Shown here: in pieces, positions 12,314 through 23,814 of the stretch
Layout: each line of letters starts with the position of its first letter
Numbering within the stretch: position 1 is the first letter of the stretch
DNA from: Nautilus pompilius
Lineage: Eukaryota; Mollusca; Cephalopoda; Nautilida; Nautilidae
Assembly (NCBI GenBank): GCA_018389105.1
Contig: JACATO010002191.1
Coordinates: 1-64,000 of the forward strand
Reading direction: 5' to 3'
Length of the DNA: 64,000 nucleotides
Made by a program: the position numbers and the translations under genes
The notes under the pieces: model-generated
Databases searched by the model: none
What the model was told of the DNA's origin: nothing
What the model saw: only the letters and a program-made list of their open reading frames with translations

Positions 12314-14578
12314 CTGGCTTTGTAATCAATGTAAACGTACTATTTAGATGAAAGAACAATGATGAGAGGAAACTAAAAAGGAAAAAAGTGTTTTCAAAAA
12401 AATTTGTGTGTACTTTTGGGGAATTAGTGAAAAACGCTCAAAGTTCGAATTATGTGAGCTAACCATGTTTCCACATTGACTACGTCATTTCTGGAATGGA
12501 CGACGCTGTTGGACAAAACCTCAAACATACTGATGTATATTAAATTGATTTTTAATATTTGTTCGACTATAATTAAGACATTTTTTAAAAATACCCTAAA
12601 AAACCAACAAAATAATTTTGAAACATCCTTTAAGTGAGATTTATCATAACGCTTAGATGGAGACGATATATTTCAGTATTAACCCTTTTTTGAGAGGAGG
12701 GCTGAAGAATATGAGGGCTTCATTCTTCAAAACATTTCTTAACATCTTTTTCTTTTTTTTTACGTCAAAAAATAAGCAGAAGATAGAACGAAACAAAGCA
12801 AAAACAAACAAAACTGTTCGTTAGGAGGACATCTCGCCCGGCGGGGAGAAGAGACAACTTCGGACCTCCGCTATCTCGTCCTTGTATCATTTAGACGCAT
12901 TCCGGACTCACCGGGCAAGAATTAGAACGCTGATTTAAGTCTTCCAGATAAGGGGAGACTCCCTGTAAATTCTGCAACCGTGTCCACTCGGTCTGAGCGA
13001 GGTAAAAACAAAACGACAGACAACCACAACAAGCCTGTCACGAGTGTCTGGAATGTTCTTTTTTTTTTAAGTTTCACAGCGTAGTCATATCAGCCGTTTG
13101 CCATTAGCTTAAACGCTTCTGTAAGAAATCTGTCCATTAGAACGCAATAAAGGTAAGGAACGGTGCTAAAGAAAGACCCAAAGAAACGCGGTTAAATAGG
13201 TTAAAATCTGATTGAAACTTGATTTTTTTTCTCCCTCCCCAACCTCGCATCTTTGTTTAATGTACTCAAACACTAAAAACGCGAGAAGAAAAGCTCAGCC
13301 TTTTCACCTGTTATTTCCATTCGCTCCAACAAAAGACGGTATTCGCGGACCGATAGCAGTAAGCGTTACGTAGGTGCTTCGTCAAGATGATATTTAAGGC
13401 GGTCATCAAAGGAGTAAAGACGAGTTCCCCAGCCAAACCCGTTCCAGGAAACGCGACGCAAGAATGACGCTAATCCGGTCTCACGGATGAGTGGATCAGA
13501 ATTCGTGGAGTCATCCTGATTTTCCTCGGTCGCGCCCCCTTAGTCACGTTTCGCGCAGCTCGAGCGTCTGTAGCCAAGATTGGCCGTGGTATTTAGTCGT
13601 TGAATGACTGGCTTCGGAATGAATGCTGATCAAAAGTATCAAGATCTTGCGACTGAAACAAGCCAATAAATACAACACCTTAGGCGTGATGCACGGAAGC
13701 CTCCTCGGCCCCCCACAACGACACCTGGGATAATCTATGGCCGGACCAACCACCTGTCGCGGCTTAGCACAAGACCAACAGGTACGACTGGTGGCAGATT
13801 TTGGAACAAGGTCGGTCTTTTTTTTTGTCCAAATGAGTCACACTTACGACTCGGGCTGTTCGGTATTCCCTGATGGCTGGCTGGTCCACGTTTTACCGCC
13901 ATACACGAACGGTTGGCAATACCTGCTGCATCCGCACCAGTTCATGAGCCAGCGATTTCACGCATGTCCTGCAGCGAAAGGTGGGCGTAACAGATGCTGA
14001 CTTTCCGGAACACTTAAGTCACGTGGCGTTACGTCATTCGCGGGGGGGGGAGGGATGACGACGACGCGGACGTCAGCCCCCCCACCCAGTCCTAACTCAG
14101 TAACATTTCTAACCGTCGTGTGACGTGGTAAATCTCCATGGAAGTTCTTCAAAAGAATGCTTACTGTAGACTTTTTATGACTAAGCATTTACGCTGACAG
14201 TCTAAACAGAAAGTAAATAATCTGTACTTATTCGCCAAATAAATTCAAACTATTGGCAAAAGCAAACAGGAAGCAACCTAATAAATTAGTTTGAGTTTAA
14301 TCTAATAAGATAGATTCGCCCAACATCCAAGTTCTTTAAATTAACTTTGTCTTTAGATTCAAAAAAAAAAAAAAAAAGAGAGAAAATCTCCTGTTAAGAT
14401 TACGCTCTTTGTTTGTAATATTTCCACGTCCGATTCTGTTTCGGATTAAGGGGCTCAGTGTAAGCCGTCGGGTTGTACAAACAAATGCGAACGATCATAG
14501 TTATTAATGCAACAGTTCGAACTGGGTAACACACGCGGATATTTAGAACCCTAGAGGACGTTCAGCCTCGAGGTTAAA
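12314..14578. other. CpG-rich spacer, no gene seen
   Basis: Moderately GC-rich and CpG-rich between 12.8 and 14.1 kb. The frames at 13544-14188 lack recognisable domains. A plus-strand AAAG|GTAAGGAA near 13152 resembles a donor but has no coding stretch before it. Confidence 0.4.
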
Positions 14579-14940
14579 TGACGCATGTTGCGTCAGAAGT
14601 ATGTGATTGGCTGCCGTCTCTCACGTGATTCGCTAGTGGTACGCTATCCACTTTAGCCGACTGTTTTATTGTGCGAGAGACGTTTTAAAAAATTAGTGCA
14701 GGAAATCTTGGGGTTTTTTTTTTATTTTGCTTTATAAAGTTACTAAATTTAAACAAAACAAAGCGAGACCAGTCGGAGTTAACGATAGAAGTACACGCGC
14801 ATCATTAGCCAATCAGCGGTCGTGAAAATTGTTTGTCTTTTTGTTTTTTTTAAATAGAAAATACATTTAGTATTATTAGCGATAAAGATTCCTTCCTAAT
14901 ACACAGACAATGGCGGCCAGAGTCGTAGACCGACCAATAA
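14579..14940 (+). promoter_or_regulatory. Promoter-like cluster with CCAAT, E-box and ATF/AP-1-type palindrome
   Basis: Within 360 bp there is an imperfect CRE/AP-1-like dyad TGACGCA-TGT-TGCGTCA (14579-14595), a CCAAT box on the minus strand (14605-14610), the E-box palindrome TCACGTGA (14621-14628), a second CCAAT (14809-14813), a YY1-like ATGGCGGCC (14910-14918) and a third CCAAT at about 14933. The density is typical of a TATA-less promoter. The ATG at 14910 opens only a short frame with no obvious donor, so the driven transcript is unknown. Confidence 0.3.
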
Positions 14941-15017
14941 AACACCCACATCTAATAAGCAACTAATGTATTAGTGGGCACAATTTGATATATGTATATT
15001 AGAATATAACTTTACAC

Positions 15018-15052
15018 CGTGTGTGTGAGTGTGTGTGTGTGTGTGTGTGTGG
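15018..15052. repeat. (GT)n microsatellite
   Basis: Alternating GT with one GAGT interruption. Confidence 0.9.
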
Positions 15053-15236
15053 TGTGTTTGCACACGCGAAATAAAAAGTTACAAATAAGTTTATGTTGGA
15101 AAGTTTTTCACAGAAGAGTATTTTCAACCAAAACATTCGCCTGGGATGTTCGTTTAATAACGAATAGTTTAACTTAATTTTAAAAAAATAATTAAGTCAT
15201 ATTTAGTTTTTACTTTATCATTAATATGTGGGTCTG

Positions 15237-15383
15237 AGAGAAGTGGAGGAGAGAGAGAGAGAGAGGGGGAGAGATGGAGAAGAAAGAGAGATGTAGAGGA
15301 GAGAAAGAGAGGGGGAGAAAGAGAGAGAGAATGTAGAGGAGAGAGAAAGAGAGAGGGGGAGAGATGGAGAAGAAAGAGAGATG

Positions 15384-15434
<51 letters not shown>

Positions 15435-15470
15435 GAGAGATGGAGAAGAAAGAGCTGATCGAGGAGCGCC
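15237..15470. repeat. GA-rich array with AGAGATGTAGAGGAG sub-units
   Basis: Nearly pure purine strand. Embedded repeats of AGAGATGTAGAGGAGAGA and GGGGGAGAGATGGAGAAGAA recur several times, and a pure (GA)n run spans about 15388-15430. Reading frames across it are low-complexity artefacts. Confidence 0.95.
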
Positions 15471-15896
15471 AGGGGCGAGAAGAGCGAGAATGTAGCGGAG
15501 CGCGCCCGAGAGCGGGGGGCGAGCTGCGCAGCAGCGAGCTGTGCGGCGCGCCGCGGGGCGCGCGCGCGAGAGAGATGTAGAGGAGAGAGAGAGAGAGGGG
15601 GCGAGCTGGAGACCGCCCGAAGTCTTGTAGCAGGCGCCGCGAGCGCTCGAGAGCTCGCGCGCGAGCGAGCGCTCAGCGCGCTCGCGCTCGAGCGCGAGCG
15701 GGGGGGGCGCGATGGCGCCGCCCTCGCGCTGTCTCGGTCGCCGCCGCAGCGGGGCGCGGAGCGCGCCCTGTCGCGGCGCGCGCAAGCGCGCGGGGGAGCG
15801 ATGCGCCGCCCGCGCGCTGTCGCGGCGCGCGAGCTCGCGCGCGCGCGCGAGCGCGCGCGCGCGCGCGCGCGACGCGCGCGCGCGCGAGCTGCCCGT
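15471..15896. repeat. Extreme GC-rich, self-complementary block fused to the GA array
   Basis: The composition changes abruptly from (GA)n to CG-rich DNA with GCGCGCGAG runs, GAGCGCTC/CTCGCGCG palindromes and a long alternating (CG)n tract near 15837-15888. A copy of AGAGATGTAGAGGAGAGAG at about 15571-15590 sits inside it, so the block appears to derive from the same repeat family. It ends abruptly at about 15896. It could form Z-DNA or cruciforms, or be a sequencing or assembly artefact. Confidence 0.85.
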
Positions 15897-18800
15897 TAAA
15901 GGACCTTAAAGACAGTCATCGTTAAAGATTCAGCAGACAGAATTCTAAAAGTCCTGGCTATAAATATACTCAGACTTTCTTCCATCTTGGTTACGTAAAA
16001 CATAAGAATGGAAAGAATTGAAAACCTTTCGGACGCCTTTCGTTTTAAGCTTTATTTAATTAATATCCGGCTACGATACTGCGAATATATTCCTACCAGT
16101 TTAATCTCTCTCAATTCACTTCGGCAGTAACAATGGGGAAGTTTGTATTTTTTTAGCTCTCTTTAAAAACCAACCCCTCCAAAAAAACACATCGAATTAC
16201 TTTAACATTGTAAAAAACGTTTTTTGTTTTCACGATGGTAGTTTCAAGTATAAATCTCCTGATCCCCGCTCGCTTGAGGCCAACCCAGCTAGACCCTTTT
16301 CTACTGGCATATATACAAATTCAAACAAAAGTCTTAGAAGACCATCTTATGATGGATACGGTTTTGATCAGCCCTTGTGCAGGATTTCCCATGCTGCCAG
16401 CTCGCGTTCCTGGACCGGCTACCGTTCAAAGGCACACAGATGCCATCCGCATTCTCCATTTCGGACTCTGGATAAAGTGGAAATTAATAATGGTCGACTT
16501 GGCCACCAAAGAATTTATTTGCAGTGACCGGTCGATTAATGGCCGGTTGTTCTTGTCGGAATAGTTGAAAAACAAGAAAGTCAATTTCTGCTGTTTTAAA
16601 AAAGCTGGAAGTTAGTGAAGATTTTGAGCGATGGGTTGTTCCTGGTTCGTTTCAAGACTTCTCCATTAAGCTATTCTGCAATACAGGATGTTCCAGACTT
16701 GAGAACTTCCCCAGTCCGTGGAAAAAATTTAGCGAGTCAAAGTCTCGAAGTTGCTTGGTGGTATTCATTTGTCCCCCAATCTTCGCTTTCTCTACTCTCG
16801 TTTTGGCTGCTCGCTTAACGACTTCCAAGTGGAGGGAAACATAAGTGCTTTCCCGTGACGGTTACTGTAACAAGCCTCACAGGAAATAACGACACGCTTA
16901 TGAAATCATATATCTGCTGTGGTGTGACTTGGCAGCTATCCACACATGGCAAACTAAATTTAATGACGTCATCGATGTGCGCTGATGCAACACCCAACTT
17001 CACATTTCTGGACTAACGCGGTTTTTCACCGACAAGTCCCACCATTGATGTCTGCCATTTTCCGGCAGCACCACCCGACGAGGTTCACTGGAAGAGCTCC
17101 GCTGCTGACCCAGTAAGACCCGTTTCCCAGTCCATAAGCGGCGCTGACGTTCGAGACCCCCTGGTATCAAAGTGACGTTCAGCCATGACGTCGAACAACG
17201 TATTGTCCTGGTGGAACTTCGGTAGCTGCCAATTTTCGCACGAGCCGCCAGTGCTCGCTATACCTCAGCAACATAGCTAGATGTTCCGGTTTCTAACGGG
17301 CCTCAGCCTATGCCTTTGTAATTGTTAATTTTTAAATAATCACTATAATTTTAAAGTTTTCTTTAGCCACCCACTGCGTCACTAATGAGCTTTGCAAAAT
17401 CTGCTTTAATGAACAAAGAGACAAAGGAATTCTGCTGTTTGTGAAAAAGGCATTAATTAATCTTATATCCCAAACCTAAAAACCAGATAGTATTGGGTCG
17501 CTAGTTTAAGAAAATGATGTCCAAGAAAGATTAACACCATTTTCGTGGTTGATAATAGCAGATGAAAAGCAGGTGAATCGTTAGTGAGATTCCCGAATCT
17601 CACCATGACATAAAGTTGCTATGTTTTGCGGATTTCGTTAAGAGTAATATGATAGACATTTTAAATTTACATAGATATACCTGAGAAAAGAAAGCCAATA
17701 ACTTTCAAAAGACATCGTTAGGTGGATAATAACTCTCGTGGAACTGAAAGGGAAATTCTGACACGTATTCGCGAATAGCTTCATGGGGAATCCGTTTACA
17801 GTCGTCTCCACAAACTGCAATCCATCTGCCGGATTTGCTTTATATTTAAGTTATAAAATCCTTTTTTTCCATGCTGTATTCTAGTAAACATTTTTTGTTC
17901 CTCAGCTGGAAATTAAAACCATTGTCTCAACATCTAGTGTTTGCTGACCGTGGTAACTTACATCTGACGAAAAGATTGTTTAAGCTTAATAACGTCTGAG
18001 ATTGAATTTAACTTGCGTGAAAATGTAAGCCAATGTAGTATCCCACCTCTTCCTTATCTACATCTGTGGATTCTAATACAGGTTGACAGCGTCCATTATT
18101 TGGTTATAAACCGGACCCAAAATAATCACTGTGGCAAATAAGGGGAGACAACTTACGAGTATAAATAGACTATTTTCCAAACAAAAAAAGAGATTAACTT
18201 GGTTTTGACTGATAAAATTAAATTTTGGTAAATATAATTTATTTTACAATAAATAAATAAATAAATAAACGATTTTAGTAAGATAAGAATAGAAATTTAT
18301 TGGTGATACTATTCGCAGAAAAAAGAGTCAAAGATAATCAAAAATACGCTAATTACAGTACCTTGAGATAATTTAATCAGATTTTGTTACGACAATAATT
18401 TAGTTTGTTGCTGCAAAAAAAACGACAAATAAAGACAGGTCTTAGAGCGACATCCATTGTTAATATTTGGTCGAGCCACCTTATACGACACAAAGGTTTT
18501 ACCCTGTCTGGTACTGTTAAATCAACGATATATTTTGTGGTGACAGTGTGATCCAGGTTCCCCCTCGCTATGGGAAAGCTTCACTTAATTTCATCATTCA
18601 TACTGGAGGAACGTGGACGGACTGCTCTCAACTGATGTTCTAGATTTTCTTTCATTCTGTGGTCACGTGAGAGGTGTGGCGTGTAGCGCCATCCTGAAGA
18701 ATGTCAACACTGGATCTCAGTACATTGATGGACGTATCTTGGAAATGGCAATACACCTGGCAGAACTGAATCGTCTTCTGACAAACACTAACCTTTCTTT

Positions 18801-19045
18801 TCGTTACGCCAGATTGCGACCCACACCATGACGCTTCCTCTTCTACATTTGACGATTGGATAAAGACATTAAAGTTTAAGGTCCCTGGACTCATTGCACG
18901 ATTCTTGCCAGATCTCGTCGCTGACCAGACATCTTTCGAAGTGTTTTAAACAGTTTATGTGCTGTGGAAAACCACAAATTTTTTTTTTTTTTTTTTTAAA
19001 GAGACGAACCCGAGGCGGCGGAGCCGGTGCGAGTTACTGCGAATT
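15897..19045. other. Spacer with no gene recognised
   Basis: Contains a perfect CRE at 16964-16971, a poly(T) run at about 18980-18996 and an AAATAAAT run at about 18251-18267. The 109-codon plus frame at 16235-16564 has no splice context or recognisable domain. A degenerate Tc1 amino-terminal region could lie toward the right end but is not readable. Confidence 0.4.
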
Positions 19046-19121
19046 GGCGTACGTCAGCGTAAAGTACAAACCGGTCCGTGACGTCACACGTGACAAAGAG
19101 ATGAAATCACCTGTGACGTCA
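19046..19121. promoter_or_regulatory. CRE/E-box cluster
   Basis: Two perfect TGACGTCA palindromes (19079-19086 and 19114-19121), an adjacent CACGTG (19087-19092) and a TACGTCA half-site near 19050 lie within 76 bp. This is the layout of a bZIP/bHLH-bound element, though no linked promoter or gene is visible. Confidence 0.3.
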
Positions 19122-19699
19122 ACGGTAGAACGAATCAGGTATTTTAGATGTTGCAGTGTCTCCGATAAACAGATCGGTTTATTCACAAAACCCGGAACAT
19201 TCTAAAACCAGTTTTTGCGTCTTGCATGTCACGTCCAATAAATAATCAGTTATAATTAAGCCGAATTTGCTTTGTATTTTAATTATACTCAAGCAGTACA
19301 GTTCCGTAGCGATGTAGGCATCCACATAAATGAATGTAGCTGACCAAACTTTACACGTTTCAGGTGTAATTATGTACATAGTAGATGTATATGTAGGTGT
19401 ATAGCCCGTGTACACTGTCGCTGTTAGGCCGAAGACAAACGGACCTCGAGATGTTTTCCCGTTTAGCCGCGTATCACAAGCCGATTAAAGCGGATCCAGA
19501 GTCAACGAAAAATTGCCAAAGATGTCGACAATTCTCGTAGATCTGTAACCAAAGTTTTCCAACAGTGACGCCTCGGCGTCGCCCATGTAGCTAATATGAA
19601 CCAACGATGTTCCAGCACCATCTCCATCGACTTGGCTATAAAGTATATAGCACACACAAAAAAAAACCCATTCTCTCCAATATAAATAAAACTCTGTGG

Positions 19700-20196
19700 A
19701 AGTTTTGGATATGTCTGCCAAGAGCCTGTCAGCGTCTGTTTTAGGTCTGGCTTTAGCAGTTCACCTCTGAAAATCGTACCTGGATTTGGAAAAGGCGTAA
19801 TGAAAACCTGCAGCCTCATAATCTTTAATCCACGGTCAAGTATAGAGATGGAAGGTGGTGGTGTTATGGTGTGGGTGCAAAGTTACGGAATCAGTGTTCA
19901 TCGAAGGATGTACCAATACGGCCGGGTATACTGGAACTTAAAACACAGCATCCTTTGAACCAACGAGGGATACGGAAATTCGATACCCATATTCTTCAAG
20001 AGGATGAGACTGCCTGCCATAATTCGTATTGACCACAGTCTAGAAAAAGGAATCAAGAATTTTCAACTTCTTTCTTAGATGCTCCAGAGTTCTGATATGA
20101 TGGAGCATGTCGTGTAGGAGCATTGGAATCGTCAGCTAAGCAAACCCTACACGTCCTAGTAATATTATGGAATTAAAAGAAGCACTCACACAGATA
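19700..20196 (+). pseudogene. Old Tc1-like transposase relic, 5' part (split by a later insertion)
   Basis: On the plus strand, in shifting frames, Tc1 landmarks appear in order: FTSENRTWIWKRRNE (the DES.F...W.R.NE region), EGGGVMVW near 19850, LQEDETACHN near 20000 (the QDNAPCH region) and MEHVV.EHWNRQL near 20100 (the NPIE..W region). Frameshifts and stops are frequent. The remaining carboxyl end continues at 21832, beyond the younger Tc1 element, so this copy was present first. Confidence 0.7.
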
Positions 20197-20198
20197 TA

Positions 20199-20428
20199 CA
20201 GTGCCGGACAAAAGAGTTGGGACAGTTGCTGTGAAACTGATATTTGAGCTTCCTCGTTTTAATAAACGCACTTAAATACGTATCACATTGTATATTACAT
20301 GCACAAAACATGCCTTCACAATGTATAAAAGCAACACATGCTATATTTTACATATTCTCTGGAAAAAATATTTGAATGGGCAATGTCCGATTTGTACAGC
20401 AACGAGAGGTTGAGACAGTGAGCAAAAC
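20199..20428 (+). repeat. Left IR/DR terminal repeat of the Tc1 element
   Basis: Outer direct repeat at 20199-20233 and inner at about 20394-20428; the presumed transposase binding sites, by analogy with IR/DR elements. Confidence 0.8.
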
Positions 20429-20510
20429 CATAAATATTTTTCAACATTCCAAATTACAATCAAACAAATGCATGGAAGTGATCAACTGACTAGTAGTTGG
20501 TGGCGTATCC

Positions 20511-21495
20511 GTGATTTTCGATCACTTCTCGACGACGGGGCATGGATTGGACCAAACGAAGGCAGTCGGAATTGGCCATTTCCTGCCAGCTTTTCTCGAC
20601 GGCCTGCCAGAACTTGTCTTGGTTGAGATTCTTGTGTTTTGCCACCTTGGCCTTCAGCTGCTTTCAGGCATTTTCGATTGGGTTGAGATCCGGACTTTGG
20701 GGCGGTCAGCGCATAACATCCATTCCTAGTTGGGTGGTGTGGGAAGTGACGACTCTGGCGGTGTGAATCGGGGCATTGTCATGCTGTAAGATGGCGGTGA
20801 CTGGCATGTTCTCGTCGATGTAGTTGACGACGACATCCCTCAGTAAATTGCAGTAGGTCTGGGCGGTCGCTCTGCCCCTGATCAACTTGAGGGCCTGGTC
20901 CCGCCGCACTCATACACCCCAGACCATTAACGATCCTCCTTCGGCCTGTACCGTCGGTCAGGTGCACTTTACATTGTATTTTTCGCCGTGGTAACGTCGA
21001 ACATATACTCGTCCAGCACTGTGAATGCGCATGATCATCGTTTCGTCGGAAAAGAGAATTATCCCATTGAACTTTGATCCAGTTTTTGTGCGCTTTGGTC
21101 CATGCTATGCGGATGCGCCTGTTCTTGCTGCTGATCAATGCCTTTTTCTGGGCGATTCGTCCATAGATATTCCTCTTGCATAGACGACGTTGAATAGTGT
21201 GACTGGAGACATTCACCCCACTCAGGGAGGCTCGAATGGCCGTCGATGTCAGGAAACGATTGGCCCTGGATTTGCGACAAATGAGTCGATCCATTTTGTT
21301 GCCACATTTTCGCGGTCTTCCGATTCGCATTTTTGGTTTCGTGTTTCCGGTCTCCTCGTACTGCTTCAGAATGCGGTTTACAGTGATTTTCGGGCAACTG
21401 ACTCGATCGGCTATCTCCCTACAAGACAGATTTTCTTGGTGGTGCTTAAAACTATCAAGTCTCTGATTTCAGACGACGCTGTCTTGACAGGCATG
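20511..21495 (-). pseudogene. Tc1-like DD34E transposase, broken by frameshifts and a nonsense codon
   Basis: Minus-strand pieces follow the Tc1 order. An ATG near 21495 starts an N-terminal helix-turn-helix (EIRDLI, then after a frameshift REIADRVS). Next come the GRPRK linker near 21328, a second HTH (SHTIQRRL), FSDETMI (first Asp) near 21040, LQHDNAPIHT (second Asp) near 20780, and SPDLNPIE (Glu) near 20685. Exactly 34 residues separate the second Asp from the Glu. The expected Trp before PPQSPDL is a TGA. At least three frame changes occur (near 21440, 21050 and 20900), so it is inactive. Few breaks suggest a fairly recent copy. Confidence 0.9.
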
Positions 21496-21587
21496 GTGCA
21501 AAAATGATCTTAAATTGTCTTATATGATGCGATTCTATTCATCTGATCCTCTAAAAATGAATATATTGAGGGGAATAAATGTATGCA

Positions 21588-21829
21588 CAGATTTTGTTCA
21601 CTGTCCCAACTCTTTTGTCGCGGTACAAATTTGACTATGCAAATTCAAATACTTTTCCAAGACAATAGACACACAACACATATGACATTCGTTGTTTTTA
21701 CACGTTGTAAAGGCATGTTTTATACAACTTATGGGGATAATAGGAAGGTTATCTGTATGCAAATGTAAAAACAAGAGAGCTCAAATATAAATTTCACAGC
21801 AAGTGTCCCAACTCTTTTGTCCGGTACTG
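21588..21829 (-). repeat. Right IR/DR terminal repeat of the Tc1 element
   Basis: The inner repeat lies at about 21588-21629 and the outer at about 21795-21829, inverted relative to the left end. The outer arms share about 60 bp of clear similarity. Confidence 0.8.
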
Positions 21830-21831
21830 TA

Positions 21832-21930
21832 TAGGAAATCAGACCGTGGTACAAATTCTCGCTGATTAGATGACAGATAGGTGAGATGATCCTCATGCAG
21901 CAAAAGGTGGCTCGACTAAGAACTAACATA
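21832..21930 (+). pseudogene. Old Tc1-like transposase relic, 3' part after the insertion
   Basis: This continues the 19700-20196 relic after the inserted element, with a weak match to the Tc1 carboxyl end (ILMQQKVARLRTN in the position of the family's C-terminal basic GG-T-Y tail). Confidence 0.45.
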
Positions 21931-22133
21931 AAAAACATTGTATTGATGCTCTATATTTGTTGTTTGCCATAACAAGCTAACGTTGTAATAACATCAGATA
22001 GCCGAATTGTTAGGATAGGACGCTATACACTTCTGTTGGTTTTACTACACAATTTTTTTTAGAATTTTTCCTTTGTTTTTATGTTTTGTAATCTTGAGGC
22101 AACTGAAAAGGTTAAAAACGAGTGGGGAGAGAA

Positions 22134-22735
22134 TGCGAGAAAGAGAGGACGTTGACGACAATAGAGAGAGATGACAGTACAAATAGAGAGATAGAGATAT
22201 GACATCAATACAGAGAGATGACGTCAGTACAGGGAGAGAGAGGACGTTGACGACAATAGAGAGAGATGACAGCCCAAAGAGATAGATAGATAGAAATATG
22301 ACATCAATACAGAGAGAGATGACGTCAGTACAGGGAGAGAGAGGACGTTGACGACAATAGAGATGACAGCACAAAGAGATAGATAGATAGAGATATGACA
22401 TCATTACAGAGAGAGATGACGTCAGTACAGGGAGAGAGAGGACGTTGACGACAATAGAGAGAGATGACAGCCCAAAGAGAGAGATAGAGATATGACATCA
22501 ATACAGAGAGAGATGACGTCAGTACAGGGAGAGAGAGGACGTTGACGACAATAGAGAGAGATGACAGCCCAAAGAGAGAGATAGATAGAGATATGACATC
22601 AATACAGAGAGAGATGACGTCAGTACAGGGAGAGAGAGGACGTTGACGACAATAGAGAGATGACAGCCCAAAGAGAGAGATAGAGATATGACATCAATAC
22701 AGAGAGAGAGATGACGTCAGTACAGGGGGGGAGAG
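22134..22735. repeat. 97-101 bp satellite, six units, each with a perfect CRE
   Basis: Copies of GATGACGTCAGTACAGGG occur at 22217, 22318, 22415, 22512, 22613 and 22710. Between them are GAGGACGTTGACGACAATAG, ATGACAGCCCAAAGAGA and ATATGACATCAATACAGAG. Unit length alternates between 97 and 101 bp according to a GATA repeat. Every unit carries TGACGTCA. The minus-strand open frame across it is a repeat artefact. Confidence 0.95.
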
Positions 22736-23814
22736 AGTGATTTACACACCGATCAGATAAAGAGGTGTCAAATTGATTTTCCTACTTACATGTTGCTCCC
22801 TATACCTGTCTCTTGAGGCGCTAGCAAACTTTGTAGAACCGTTCACAGAACAAACTGGAAGATTTACAGCGCGCGATATTTGAAGAAAATCTTGACCCGT
22901 TTTTACGATCTCTCTTCTTCACCGGGTTTCCCAGCTTCATCTCTGCAGATCTAAAAATATAATTCTGTCGCTTTTGTCAACTTACCTAATGTTGTGATTG
23001 TTTCCACTAACTATTTAGTGCTAAGTTTCTGAATGAGTGGAATGCAAGCTGGGAGGTTGGAATTATCTTGACGTTGAAAACCGATGGATTACACGCATGC
23101 TATATATAGGCATGTGTGAGTGTTTTGAATATGTCGAACCTTTTACTCCATATATAATAAAGGGCTTCACAAAACAAAATAAGTCAGTTATCTCCCTTGT
23201 TTTTAAAATACTGGTACATACTTCTTACCGCATGCGAATTAAGTCGCATGCGATGCTGAAAAAAACTAAACTTAATTTATTAGCATTTCCTTTGTTTGGT
23301 GCATACATCATGAGATTTTCCCTATTAATCTAATTTCCCAATTTGTTTCGCATTTTGTCAACGCTAAATCAATTCATGAAACCAAGTCTTTCGTTTAGTA
23401 GGTAAAACAGAAGATAAGTCCCTTGTTCCTTTGACGCTGATCGTCTGCGCCACCATGCGACGTTTTCCATAATAATTCTGCGAGATCTTCCCGAGAGCCC
23501 GAGGTAAAGAAGACAGTTTTAGTTTTTGCTTTATGACAGTGGGCACTAAATCTATTTTTTTATTTAACGAAGTCCACATTTGTCTTGAAAACAAACAAGT
23601 AAATATGTAAAAATAGTTTTATCCATTGCCACTTTTTTGAAGAAAATAAAATTATAATATTCGAAATAATTTTGGAAACACCCAGAAGATACGCACAAAT
23701 AATGATCAACTGTAACTGAGAGGTGCATATAATACACACACAATACATTATTACAGAAACTATGCAAAAACAACATGAATTCGTTGTACAGTGCATTAGG
23801 TTTTAGTATGTGAG
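22736..23814. other. Spacer, no gene seen
   Basis: Two donor-like minus-strand sites (near 22786 and 22979) have no supporting coding stretch. A reverse GGGAGATAACT word is at 23186-23198. Short AT-rich frames at 23364-23824 have no recognisable content. Confidence 0.45.

Larger units (their letters stand above)
20199..21829 (-). mobile_element. Tc1-like DNA transposon with IR/DR ends and TA target duplication
   Basis: The element starts with CAGTGCCGGACAAAAGAG and ends with the inverted CTCTTTTGTCCGGTACTG. TA dinucleotides at 20197-20198 and 21830-21831 are the target duplication. Each end is a long imperfect inverted repeat of about 200-230 bp with a second, inner copy of the AGAGTTGGGACAGT core (left about 20394-20428, right about 21588-21629). 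This is the IR/DR arrangement known from Sleeping Beauty-type Tc1 elements. The element is 1631 bp, a full length for Tc1. It lies inside an older Tc1 relic. Confidence 0.93.

Noticed and set aside
15210-15785. 191-codon minus-strand open frame
   Set aside because: It is a Ser/Leu/Arg low-complexity translation of the GA and GC repeats.
16235-16564. 109-codon plus frame
   Set aside because: No domain, no splice sites, composition like the surrounding spacer.
22045-22404. 119-codon minus-strand frame
   Set aside because: It translates the ~100-bp satellite.
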